A stretch of DNA of 64,000 bases from Oscillospiraceae bacterium. GTDB lineage: Bacteria > Bacillota > Clostridia > UBA1212. The stretch spans positions 62,001 to 126,000 of the forward strand of contig SVJA01000002.1 of NCBI GenBank assembly GCA_015069195.1. Direction: 5' to 3'. Both the position numbers and the translations under genes were made by a program. The notes under the pieces were generated by a model. It was not told the DNA's origin. It was given only the letters and a program-made list of their open reading frames with translations, and did not search any database. Positions 9,479-17,256 of this stretch are shown here, piece after piece; positions within the stretch are counted from its first letter, which is position 1, and each line of letters opens with the position of its first letter.

Positions 9479-9990
9479 TGTGCCGCACCCCCGTTTGCTT
9501 CGGATTCTTTTATGTCACGGAGTATCTGTACTGCCTTTGTGGGAGTAAGAGTACCGTATGTTTCTTCATTTATCATCATAACAGGAGACAAGCTGCAACA
9601 ACCGAGACATGCAACGCATTTGATTGAGAACAATCCGTCGTCGGTCGTATCTCCGTCACCAATTCCAAGCTCTGTACTGATGGCATCGAGTACCATATCT
9701 GCGCCGTTAACATGACAAGCAGTACCCTGGCAAAGCATTATCAAATACTTTCCTACAGGCTTGAATCTGAACTGTGTATAGAAAGTCGCAGTTCCGTAAA
9801 CCTTAGCAGGCTTTATGCCTGTTCTGTCAGCAATACATCTCAAAACATCTGTCGGCAAGTAGCCGTATATCTCCTGAGCCTGCTGCAATATTGCTATAAG
9901 ACTTCCCTTCTCGTTTGCCAATTCTGCAAAAACAGGCTCTAAAAGGGACAAATCACTTTTGTTGTTTTGACACTCGGGACAACAATCCAT
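9475..9990 (-). CDS. NuoE/HydC-like thioredoxin-fold [2Fe-2S] subunit
   Basis: A 171-aa NuoE-family protein, the first gene of the transhydrogenase operon. The four cluster cysteines are visible as CQGTAC (~80) and CVACLGCC (~120), spaced as in 24-kDa subunits. The helical N-terminal half contains the typical IYGYLP and KVYGTATFYTQF stretch. The start is ATG at 9990 (MDCCPECQNNK), eight bases after GGAGG; a longer reading to 10056 adds 22 residues with no ribosome site and is rejected. The extra Cys-rich start (CCPEC) is unusual for plain NuoE proteins and may bind metal, which is inference. Confidence 0.92.
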   Translation of the reverse strand: MDCCPECQNNKSDLSLLEPVFAELANEKGSLIAILQQAQEIYGYLPTDVLRCIADRTGIKPAKVYGTATFYTQFRFKPVGKYLIMLCQGTACHVNGADMVLDAISTELGIGDGDTTDDGLFSIKCVACLGCCSLSPVMMINEETYGTLTPTKAVQILRDIKESEANGGAAQ

Positions 9991-10075
9991 TATGAAAACC
10001 TCCGAAATTACTAAGAATCTATGTGATAACCACTCTGCACAAATGTATTTAAACATCTATGCAGAGGCAAATCAA

Positions 10076-10103
10076 TGTATAAAAATTACTGTTAAAAATT
10101 GTA
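10076..10103 (-). promoter_or_regulatory. Possible promoter of the transhydrogenase operon
   Basis: Minus-strand TTACAA (98-103 of this kb) and TATACA (10076-10081) are spaced by 16 bp, about 85 nt upstream of the NuoE-like start. No terminator is visible between this point and the upstream gene end at 10124, so read-through is also possible. Confidence 0.4.
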
Positions 10104-10123
10104 AGCTTTTGCCCGGAAACAAA

Positions 10124-11701
10124 TCATTCGCCGCTTGGCGCATCGGTCGGCTGCGCAGGTGCTTCCGTAGACGGAGCCTCTGTGGTAGGTGCTTCTGTAG
10201 CCGGTGCTTCTGTAGCCGGTGCTTCCGTAGACGGAGCCTCTGTGGCAGGTGCTTCTGTAGCCGGTGTTTCCGTAGACGGAGCCTCTGTGGCAGGTGCTTC
10301 TGTGGACGGAACCTCCGTAGCAGGTGCTTCCGTGGAGGGCACTTCCGTAGACGGTGCCTCTGTAGACGGTGCAGTAGTTGCACTCGGTGTACTTGTAGTA
10401 CTACTTGTGCCGCTCGTAGCAGTCGGCTTTGTAGTGGAAGTAGCACCACCCGTAGGAGCAATAGTAGCACTATTGTTTATAATGCCCGAATTTGTACCCT
10501 CCGGAACTTCGGGAACTTCTGTCGCATCAGGCGTCGGAGTCGGCGCAAATGTACCGTACGGTGTGTCACCATTCGGCTCGGGAGCCTTGTTTTTGTTATA
10601 AATTTTTATTCCGTAAACAGTCAATATGATTACGAGTATCAGGCAAACGAGGAATACCAGAAGTGCAGGCCAGATCTGCTCGCTGTTTTCTCCGTCTTTT
10701 GAAGTGCCGATACCAAAGAACGATTTTATCGAATCGGAAAGCGAGCCGCTTTGAGGAGCTTCATCGAGAAGACCGTCTTCGTCATAAATATCCGTAGTCG
10801 TATTCTTCTTAACAGGAACACGTTCCGGAGTTTTTACACTCTCCGGAGCAGAATGAGCAGATACTCTAGTCGGAGCAGAAACAACAGGCGGAATAACCTT
10901 ATTCGGATCTTCTGCCATAACCGCCAAAACAGTTATATCCTCACGTGCACCCACGGAAACAGCCTCTGCAAAAACAGCCTTTACAAAATCGGCAACACCT
11001 TCACATTCGTCACTTATCTCAGCCATACGAGCCGCAGACACATTCTCGTAGCAACCGCATGAACAAATTACGTACAAATCCCCTGCCGTTGCAGTCTCCT
11101 CAAAAACTACAGGTTTGAATGACAACTCCTCAGGCATAACACCGAAGTATTGAGTCAATTTTTTGCGTTGCGGTGATGTAATTGCTTTCTCAGGAGTCAT
11201 AAGACCAATCTCAACCATTTTCTGTGCCTGTGTATGGTCTACCGAGAACAATTCAGCCACGCCGTCTCTGATACGGTAAATTCTGACATTACCGGTATTT
11301 GTAAAGATAAGTGATCTGCCGTTTATGTACATAAGTCCGAGTGAAGAATTCGGTTTCTTATCATGTGCCGCAGATCTTTTTTTAGCCGCCGCATAAGCCT
11401 CTCTGTTATAATCGTCAATTATATCCAATGCATCTGCATCCGGACTGTCAATCATGCGCGCATGAAACTTTTTAAGACCTCGAACAAGCATAAGCGATAT
11501 CTCATCTTTATATGAGTCCGCAGCGTTACCGTCTGTAACAGCATACATCTGGATTCCGGTCTGCTCTTTTTTGTGAGCAAGCATCACTTGTGAAGATGTC
11601 AATTCCTCTGTAATAAACTTAGAATTAAAATAAAAATTATCAGAGTTATGATTGCCTGATTTTTTGGGGCAGGAGGCTACTGCCGCTTTGAATGTAATCA
11701 T
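10124..11701 (-). CDS. Degenerate PP2C (PPM)-like protein with one membrane span and an extracellular pentapeptide-repeat tail
   Basis: A 525-aa protein in three parts. The cytoplasmic N-terminal ~270 residues follow the PPM phosphatase fold (NSDNFYF, AVTDGNAAD, TNTGNVRIYRIRDG, ICSCGCYENVSAARM, GAREDITVLAV). Several metal ligands are altered: the SDG aspartate is Cys (CSCG), GDSR-type Asp is Asn, and GMGG is GNAA. A single transmembrane helix (WPALLVFLVCLILVIILTVY, ~343) is followed by a Thr/Pro/Glu/Ser-rich tail with 14 five-residue units of the type APSTE/APATE. The start is taken as ATG at 11701; a GTG at 11716 in frame is also possible. It could be a sensor or pseudophosphatase paired with Ser/Thr kinase signalling at the wall, which is inference. 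No kinase gene is adjacent. Confidence 0.75.
   Translation of the reverse strand: MITFKAAVASCPKKSGNHNSDNFYFNSKFITEELTSSQVMLAHKKEQTGIQMYAVTDGNAADSYKDEISLMLVRGLKKFHARMIDSPDADALDIIDDYNREAYAAAKKRSAAHDKKPNSSLGLMYINGRSLIFTNTGNVRIYRIRDGVAELFSVDHTQAQKMVEIGLMTPEKAITSPQRKKLTQYFGVMPEELSFKPVVFEETATAGDLYVICSCGCYENVSAARMAEISDECEGVADFVKAVFAEAVSVGAREDITVLAVMAEDPNKVIPPVVSAPTRVSAHSAPESVKTPERVPVKKNTTTDIYDEDGLLDEAPQSGSLSDSIKSFFGIGTSKDGENSEQIWPALLVFLVCLILVIILTVYGIKIYNKNKAPEPNGDTPYGTFAPTPTPDATEVPEVPEGTNSGIINNSATIAPTGGATSTTKPTATSGTSSTTSTPSATTAPSTEAPSTEVPSTEAPATEVPSTEAPATEAPSTETPATEAPATEAPSTEAPATEAPATEAPTTEAPSTEAPAQPTDAPSGE
10163..10372 (-). repeat. 15-bp minisatellite encoding APSTE/APATE pentapeptides
   Basis: About 14 in-frame 15-bp units encode A/V/T-P-S/A/T-T-E. 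Because unit length is a multiple of three, unit gain or loss would keep the frame, so tail length probably varies among strains. The repeats also create long spurious open frames on the opposite strand. Confidence 0.9.
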
Positions 11702-11787
11702 AATGATTCGATTCACTCCGTCAATATTTTTATTTGTTATCTGTAAAATAGGTCACACTACCCACTATGACAATTACAGATAATGGC

Positions 11788-11816
11788 ATTATAGCACAAT
11801 ATTTTTTTATTTTAAA
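11788..11816 (-). promoter_or_regulatory. Promoter of the PP2C-like gene
   Basis: Minus-strand TATAAT at 11788-11793 with TTTAAA at 11811-11816, spacing 17 bp, in a very A-rich stretch. It sits 80-90 nt upstream of the start codon. Confidence 0.5.
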
Positions 11817-11840
11817 GTTTTTTCTTCATAACTTAACGAC

Positions 11841-11872
11841 AAAACCGCCGCGCAACAAGAGTTGCACGGCGG
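11841..11872 (-). terminator. Rho-independent terminator after the secreted protein gene
   Basis: A 12-bp GC-rich stem (CCGCCGTGCAAC with one G-T type mismatch on the return arm) with a 4-nt loop is followed by TTTTGTC on the minus strand, 30 nt past the stop at 11902. It closes the 13-18.8 kb operon. Confidence 0.85.
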
Positions 11873-11901
11873 CATAAAACGGAACTTTATTTCACTAAAA
11901 G

Positions 11902-13344
11902 TCAAAAAGCAACCGGATCATAAGAATCGATGTCACTGTATACAGTTATTTTTTCACCTATCGAATTTCTATAAATCAGATACGCTCTTGCATAAAACGC
12001 TTCGGTAAGATTGTGGCTAACAAGAGAAAATTGTGCATTGCGTGCATTCTTGTCTGCACGATATGATATCGTAGATGCTCCGTTAAGCACAAACATATCT
12101 GCCGATTTACCTACACCTGCGGTTTTCGTCACAATGATACCCGAACCCGAATATGAATAACCCTCCGGAATATAATTCTCGCTTGTGAAAATTACGCCTT
12201 CGGAATTTGCGACACAATCAAACAAAACAGTTTGAGGCAAGGATGTTTTCGGGCTTTCAGAAAACACAGGAGTTATCTTTACACTACCGGACACAAGGAA
12301 ACTGTACGTTTTATTGTAGCTTACAATCTTATCAGAACCGCTCTTTTTCCAGCCTACAAAATATGTTCCTTCGGGAATAGACACATCGTCCATTTTTACC
12401 ACAACGCAGTCGTCATATCTGGCTTTTATAGGCTCATACGAACCGTTTACGGTTCCGCCCATCACTTCTATAGTATAGAGGGTTTCACTACGTTCGTATA
12501 CGGCAGTTACCTGCATATCTGATGTAACATTCTTTAAAGTACCTTCACTCACATGCCAACCTACAAAATCATATCCCGGTCTGTAAGGTGATTTGTAATT
12601 TACTGCCAAACCACCCTCTTTTACTTTTTCCGTTGTAATAACTCTGCCGTTTGTATCAAGATATGTCACGGTGTAGAATTTCACATCCGAATTTTCCTCG
12701 TTGTTGCCGATTTCCGGTGTACCGATTGGCGTTTCGGTTTCTGCCGGCGAGATTGTTTGTATCGGTGCAATACTTGAAGGTGGTGTCGTCGTAGGAACAT
12801 TTTCTTTTTCTGAAAGCGGCAAACACTTTATAACAGGAGAGGAATAGGTAACATCATATCTGTTGTTATCCGCATCCAATACCATCGCAAGTGTAACATT
12901 GAGCTGAACATCTGTAGCTTTTTCAAAATCTCTGTTTAGTTTCAGAGTAAAATTACAGATATCTTTGCTGTCTTTCGGAAGACTTCCGGCAGTATTAAAA
13001 TAAATTGTCTTTATTTTATTTTCCCCGGAATTAAATTTTGTGGTATACATCATAGCGCCTGTTCCGTCAAGAGTACACTTCATCGACTCCGCAGTAAATA
13101 TCTCGGGGTCAATGTAAACATCAAGCTGGAATGCCGTACAAGCAATATTTGCGTCGGCAAAATTTTTAAAGAAAAATTTTACGGTAACAGTATCACCTTT
13201 GCAAACCGATGACGCAGTAGTGGTATATCCGATATCAACCGGCGATGCACTCTCTGCAACGGCAGCGCGGTACGAAACAAACATACCGGCAGTAATTACC
13301 GTAACCAAAATCAAACTTAATGCTTTTCTCAATAATCCGTTCAT
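11902..13344 (-). CDS. Secreted protein with a cohesin-like domain and InlB-type repeat
   Basis: A 480-aa exported protein. A signal peptide is clear (positively charged start, LSLILVTVITAGMF core, cleavage near VAESA ~32). Residues ~35-175 resemble the cohesin-like jelly-roll seen in surface proteins (KGDTVTVKFFFKN, FQLDVYIDPEIF). A Thr/Pro-rich linker (~180-215) leads to an InlB B-repeat (YTVTYLDTNGR, RPGYDFVGWHV, ~225-285) and a second beta-rich GWK-type unit (~290-350). There is no LPXTG motif, dockerin or C-terminal membrane span, so attachment to the cell is unclear. It overlaps the PHP gene by ATGA, so it is the last gene of the sugar operon. A polysaccharide- or protein-binding role is inferred from domains only. 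Confidence 0.75.
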   Translation of the reverse strand: MNGLLRKALSLILVTVITAGMFVSYRAAVAESASPVDIGYTTTASSVCKGDTVTVKFFFKNFADANIACTAFQLDVYIDPEIFTAESMKCTLDGTGAMMYTTKFNSGENKIKTIYFNTAGSLPKDSKDICNFTLKLNRDFEKATDVQLNVTLAMVLDADNNRYDVTYSSPVIKCLPLSEKENVPTTTPPSSIAPIQTISPAETETPIGTPEIGNNEENSDVKFYTVTYLDTNGRVITTEKVKEGGLAVNYKSPYRPGYDFVGWHVSEGTLKNVTSDMQVTAVYERSETLYTIEVMGGTVNGSYEPIKARYDDCVVVKMDDVSIPEGTYFVGWKKSGSDKIVSYNKTYSFLVSGSVKITPVFSESPKTSLPQTVLFDCVANSEGVIFTSENYIPEGYSYSGSGIIVTKTAGVGKSADMFVLNGASTISYRADKNARNAQFSLVSHNLTEAFYARAYLIYRNSIGEKITVYSDIDSYDPVAF

Positions 13345-14030
13345 AAATTTAAATCTCCAAAAGGCATTTCAATTTTTTTCTCTTCAAGGAATTTGCACAT
13401 CTTAATCACACGCGAAGGATCATAGTCCTCAACTCTGTGTCCGTCAAATCCCACGCTTATTTTAACACCGCTTCTGCGAATTATGTCCTGCTGTTCTTCG
13501 CTTGCGACAAAATTCTTTACATATTGGTGCTCGTTATAACCGTGAATAGAATCATAGTTTACATTCATTTCCCAGAAAATATTGTTCTCCGCAAGTCTGC
13601 TGAAAAAATCGTAAGCAGGCTGACCAAACCGTTCTGCCAATGCAAACAAATCAGTATGTGCGATACCTACATTTTTACAACCGGCTCTCTTTGCATACTC
13701 GGGGAAAGAATTTCCTACAATGCTGTCAGGCCAGTCAATGTGCTCAATAAGGCAATAATCATAAAAAGATACATCCTCATCGTCGCGAAGCCACAGATTA
13801 TGTATAGTTGCCAACTCCAGACCGCAAAGCAATTTTATCTTTCCGGCATATTTCTCTTTGAATCCGCAGATGTATTTGTAATATTCTCTTTTTCGCTCAG
13901 CAATTCCGTGGTTGTGGTCTGATATTCCGAAAATCTCTACACCGCCGTCTATCGCAGCTTGTATTGTCTTATCCGGATGATCTCTGCCGCACTTTGAGAA
14001 AAACGTGTGCGAATGAATGTCCATTATCAT
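13341..14030 (-). CDS. PHP-domain phosphoesterase (histidinol-phosphatase-like)
   Basis: A 229-aa PHP-family metal-dependent phosphoesterase. Motif I MDIHSHTFFS (residue 3), motif II ISDHNHG (~37), HxD-like downstream histidines (CLIEHIDW, GIAHTDLFA) and SVGFDGHR near the C terminus supply the usual trinuclear site ligands. The family includes histidinol phosphatases and nucleoside 5',3'-phosphatases; the substrate here is not evident. No his genes are nearby, so histidine synthesis is unlikely; its place behind the cupin and alcohol dehydrogenase genes suggests dephosphorylating a sugar or nucleotide product. Start ATG at 14030 follows AGAGAGG. Confidence 0.8.
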   Translation of the reverse strand: MIMDIHSHTFFSKCGRDHPDKTIQAAIDGGVEIFGISDHNHGIAERKREYYKYICGFKEKYAGKIKLLCGLELATIHNLWLRDDEDVSFYDYCLIEHIDWPDSIVGNSFPEYAKRAGCKNVGIAHTDLFALAERFGQPAYDFFSRLAENNIFWEMNVNYDSIHGYNEHQYVKNFVASEEQQDIIRRSGVKISVGFDGHRVEDYDPSRVIKMCKFLEEKKIEMPFGDLNL

Positions 14031-14062
14031 AACTTAAAACCTCTCTTGACCGAAAAAATTAA

Positions 14063-14488
14063 TCAGTCCTCATCGATAGTCTTGAAAGATTTACCCCACT
14101 GTCTTACACGCTCAGCGTAAGCTTCGTTATCTCTGTAGTCTTTCCAGAACGTGAGGATTGTCATTTCCTCGTCACTCTCTGTGTTATCAAGAGCGTGGAA
14201 ACATCCTGCGGGAATGAAAATTACCTGTCCGCCGTAAACATCAACGATGTCATCGTTAAGTTTGATTTTTCCTTTACCGGAAAGAATGTAATAAATCTCA
14301 TCCTCATCATGTACACCGCCGCCCAAAGCAGAGCGGGGAGCAACCGTACCGTGGTTCATCTGGATGACACCGTCGCGACCTGTTATAACATGGTCAAGTA
14401 TCATTCTGGATTGATATTCAGCACCCATCTGAAGAGGTTTAACCTTTGCAACATCTACTACCAACGGATCAAGTTTTTTTTTTATCAC
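14063..14488 (-). CDS. Single-domain cupin protein with start-site frameshift in a poly-A run
   Basis: A 141-aa small cupin. The two cupin motifs are visible: G(X)5HxHxxxxE-like around GGGVHDEDEIYYILSGKGKI (~58) and the PxGxxH-type IPAGCFHAL (~93). Such proteins bind a metal and either a sugar or carboxylate, or isomerise or epimerise sugars; none can be chosen here. The in-frame start is GTG at 14488, poorly spaced from the ribosome site. A much better start, ATG at 14492 ten bases after AAAGGA, reads MSDKKK but is out of frame because the following run has 10 A; with 9 A it would join this frame. It lies in the operon between alcohol dehydrogenase and PHP genes (32-37 bp gaps). Confidence 0.8.
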   Translation of the reverse strand: MIKKKLDPLVVDVAKVKPLQMGAEYQSRMILDHVITGRDGVIQMNHGTVAPRSALGGGVHDEDEIYYILSGKGKIKLNDDIVDVYGGQVIFIPAGCFHALDNTESDEEMTILTFWKDYRDNEAYAERVRQWGKSFKTIDED

Positions 14489-14525
14489 TCATTTTATTCA
14501 AGTCCTTTCAATGTCAAAATAAATT

Positions 14526-15581
14526 TTAATCAAATTTAACAAGCGCTTTAATTCTGGTGCTTGCAGTATCTTTATAGTTGCGGATGAAGTCCACACACTC
14601 GTCAAAAGAAATTTCGTGTGTGATTATTCCGTTCAGCGGAAGACCTTTTTCCATAATCTTTCCGGCCTCCTCGACCAAACCGAATTCACCCATAACACCC
14701 TTCAATATCTGCTCTTTTCCTACGAAAACATCAATATCGAAGTTGTTTATCATTTTCTCATAGAATGCAAGGAATGCAATAGTGCCGCGTTTCTTTGTAA
14801 AATTAACGCAGTTCATAATAGTCTCCTCACCGCCTGATGTTTCGATAGCAAAGTCAACGCCCTCTCCGTCCGTCAAATCCATAACCTGTTTGACAACGTC
14901 GCCGTCGTGCGTGCTGACTGCCACATCAATTCCGCATTTGAGCGCAGATTCGAGTTTAGCCTTGCCTCTGCCGATGATTATGACTTGTTTTGCACCGAAA
15001 TTCTTTGCAAGAACAGCTGCACCGATACCGATAGCACCAGTTCCGACAACTGCAACTCTGCTGTCGCTTGTGATGTCGTATTTTTTTACACCCGCCAAAG
15101 CGATAGACATCGGCTCAACCAATGCCGCATCCTTAAGAGTCATAGAATCGTCAATATGGTATGTATGGCGCTCGGGCATATACATATACTCCGCAAAACA
15201 ACCGTCCCAGCAGTCAATAGTTCCTACTGATTTGTTGTTCAGGCAATGACCGTAGTCACCCTCCTGACATTTCTCGCAATAACCGCAGGATACACCGTTA
15301 TCGGTTATAACACGGTCTCCCGGTTTGAAATCTTTAACTTCCCTTCCGCACTCGCATACAACGCCCGACCATTCGTGACCGATACGGCAAGGGTACTTTA
15401 TCTGACCGCTTTTTACAAAACTGCAATCGCCTGTGTAAATCGCAAGGTCTGTAGCGCAAATGCCCGTATATGCAACCTTTATAAGCATCTCATCAGGCTT
15501 TAAAGGGCGAAGCTTTACGGTCTCCATTCTTATGTCTCCGGGGCCATATACCGTGACAGCTTTCATTTCTTCTATCATCAT
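14526..15581 (-). CDS. Zinc-dependent medium-chain alcohol/polyol dehydrogenase
   Basis: A 351-aa MDR-family enzyme oxidising or reducing an alcohol with NAD(P). Catalytic zinc ligands occur in TGICATD (~37) and GHEW (~66); the structural zinc site is CGYCEKCQEGDYGHC (~97-111). The Rossmann motif is VAVVGTGAIGIGAA (~175). It resembles sorbitol/threonine-dehydrogenase-like members. In this operon it could reduce acetaldehyde released by DeoC or oxidise a sugar; both are inference. ATG at 15581 (or 15578) follows GGAG; the upstream TTG is rejected. The 21-bp gap to the kinase gene supports co-transcription. Confidence 0.9.
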   Translation of the reverse strand: MMIEEMKAVTVYGPGDIRMETVKLRPLKPDEMLIKVAYTGICATDLAIYTGDCSFVKSGQIKYPCRIGHEWSGVVCECGREVKDFKPGDRVITDNGVSCGYCEKCQEGDYGHCLNNKSVGTIDCWDGCFAEYMYMPERHTYHIDDSMTLKDAALVEPMSIALAGVKKYDITSDSRVAVVGTGAIGIGAAVLAKNFGAKQVIIIGRGKAKLESALKCGIDVAVSTHDGDVVKQVMDLTDGEGVDFAIETSGGEETIMNCVNFTKKRGTIAFLAFYEKMINNFDIDVFVGKEQILKGVMGEFGLVEEAGKIMEKGLPLNGIITHEISFDECVDFIRNYKDTASTRIKALVKFD

Positions 15582-15602
15582 CAAATCTCCGTCCGAATTT
15601 TA

Positions 15603-16526
15603 TTACGCACGCTCTGCCAAAAATGCGTCGATTTCTTCTCTGTAAGGCATAGCAGGTGAAGTGCCCGGTCTCGTTACCGAAATAGCGGCAAGAGCACTTG
15701 CAAACTTAACTGCGGAAATAATGTCTTTTCCCTCACTGAGAGCCGCGCAGAAACCACCGTTGAACGCATCACCGGCACCTGTTGTATCTACCGCCTTTAC
15801 TGTAAACGGAGGAACTATCTCGTCGATATCGCCCGCATTTACGTAAGAACCTGCTTTACCCAAAGTGATAAGTACGTTTTTAGCACCCATTTCTTTGAAT
15901 TTTGCGGCAGCCTGTCTTGCAGTCTCAAGGTCAACAACCTTAACGCCTGAATAATACTCTGCTTCTGTTTCGTTAGGTGTTACAAAATCAACCTTTGCAA
16001 AAAGCGAACGGTCAACTTCACGCATAGGAGCTGTATTCAATATTATTTTCTTGTTGTACTTGTTTCCGAGTTCAATAGCAGCGGCCAAAGATTCAGGGCT
16101 TGTTTCGTGCTGGAGAAGAACTACGTCACACTCTGCAAATTCTTTCTCTGCAGCAAAAACTTCCTCTCTTGTGATTTTTTCGTTTGCTGCTGTCATAACA
16201 ATAATTCTGTTTTCTGCAGTTTCTTTATTAATCTCAATAATAGCACTGCCTGTCTCACATTCAGCATCACGATAAACATACTTCATATCCATTTTTTCGT
16301 TTTCGTAATGGTCAATTGCGATCTGTGCCATAAAATCGCCGCCGAGTTTTGTAATCATAGTAACTTCCGCACCAGCACGGTGTGCAGCGGTAGCCTGGTT
16401 TGAACCTTTTCCTCCGGGACCGAATTTCAATCTGTCACCCATTACTGTTTCACCGTCAACTGGAAATCTCGGTGTGTATACTGCTATGTCGGTAATAAAC
16501 GAACCGACAACAACTACTTTACCCAT
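15603..16526 (-). CDS. Ribokinase-family sugar kinase (ribo- or deoxyribokinase)
   Basis: A 307-aa PfkB-family kinase phosphorylating a pentose at O5. The first signature GPGGKGSNQATAA (~42) and the second DTTGAGDAFNGGF (~249, with catalytic Asp) are intact, and the N-terminal lid strand pattern fits RbsK. The start is ATG at 16526 six bases after AGGAGG; the frame upstream (to 16601) overlaps deoC and has no ribosome site. Next to deoC the natural substrate may be 2-deoxyribose as well as ribose. The family cannot be split by eye, so the symbol is left empty. No pentose transporter is in the operon. Confidence 0.9.
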   Translation of the reverse strand: MGKVVVVGSFITDIAVYTPRFPVDGETVMGDRLKFGPGGKGSNQATAAHRAGAEVTMITKLGGDFMAQIAIDHYENEKMDMKYVYRDAECETGSAIIEINKETAENRIIVMTAANEKITREEVFAAEKEFAECDVVLLQHETSPESLAAAIELGNKYNKKIILNTAPMREVDRSLFAKVDFVTPNETEAEYYSGVKVVDLETARQAAAKFKEMGAKNVLITLGKAGSYVNAGDIDEIVPPFTVKAVDTTGAGDAFNGGFCAALSEGKDIISAVKFASALAAISVTRPGTSPAMPYREEIDAFLAERA

Positions 16527-16539
16527 ATTGGTCCTCCTA

Positions 16540-17193
16540 TTATTGTGCACCTTCGATAATTGCAATACCTGCAGATGTACCGAGTCTTTCAGCACCTGCA
16601 TTTATAAGAGCCTCAGCCTTTGCAAAGTCTCTGATACCGGATGAAGCTTTTACTTTTACACCCTCTGTGACATTAGCCTTCATAAGAGCAATGTCTTCAA
16701 CCTCTGCAACGCCTTCGGCAAAACCTGTGCAAGTCTTTACGAAGTGAGCACCTGCTTCGCAGGAAAGCTTTGTAGCCATAACTTTTTCTTCTTCTGTGAG
16801 GAGTCCTGTCTCGATGATAACTTTAACTGTCTTACCCTTAGCAGCCTCTACAACAGCCTTGATATCGTCTCTTACGAGGTCATACTTCTTATCTTTGAGA
16901 GCACCGATATTTATAACCATATCAAACTCATCACAACCCTTAGCATATGCGTCTGCTGTCTCGAAAGCTTTAACAGCCGTAGTATTTGCTCCCAAAGGGA
17001 AACCGATAACTGTACAAACCATTACATTTGTACCCGCAAGAAGTTTTTTTGCAAGCTCGATGTTGCAAGGATTAATACAAACTGATGCAAAATCCCATTT
17101 AGCAGCCTCTGCGCAAAGTTTCTCAATAGCAGCCTGCTGAGCAAAAGGTTTAAGAATTGTGTGGTCAACATACTTGTTCAAATTTTCAATCAT
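16540..17193 (-). CDS. deoC: Deoxyribose-phosphate aldolase
   Basis: A 217-aa class I aldolase that splits 2-deoxyribose 5-phosphate into glyceraldehyde 3-phosphate and acetaldehyde. Visible are YVDHTILKP at the start, MVINIGALK (~93), the [10 protein letters not shown] strand, the Schiff-base lysine in HFVKTCTGF (~151) and KASSGIRD (~181). Length is typical of the short bacterial type. ATG follows CGGAGG. It is 13 bp upstream of the kinase, so kinase and aldolase act in sequence. The acetaldehyde could be taken by the alcohol dehydrogenase in the same operon. Confidence 0.97.
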   Translation of the reverse strand: MIENLNKYVDHTILKPFAQQAAIEKLCAEAAKWDFASVCINPCNIELAKKLLAGTNVMVCTVIGFPLGANTTAVKAFETADAYAKGCDEFDMVINIGALKDKKYDLVRDDIKAVVEAAKGKTVKVIIETGLLTEEEKVMATKLSCEAGAHFVKTCTGFAEGVAEVEDIALMKANVTEGVKVKASSGIRDFAKAEALINAGAERLGTSAGIAIIEGAQ

Positions 17194-17256
17194 TTTAAAT
17201 TCCTCCGTTTTTAAGACGGCAAATTTGTCTGCCGCCTGTGTTTTATTTTTAATTTT

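Noticed and set aside
5431-9990. Interpretation of the operon as a bifurcating [FeFe] hydrogenase (HydABC)
   Set aside because: The large subunit has a GltD-like NADPH module and lacks all H-cluster motifs.
9991-10056. 22-residue N-terminal extension of the NuoE-like protein
   Set aside because: The internal ATG at 9990 has a strong ribosome site, while the upstream one has none and the extension is not family-like.
9992-10702. Long open frames on the plus strand (236 aa and 139 aa) and an extra minus frame over the repeat tail
   Set aside because: They arise from the 15-bp periodic repeats of the minus-strand gene, are rich in RCFCSR- or VAGAS-type repeats and have no ribosome site.
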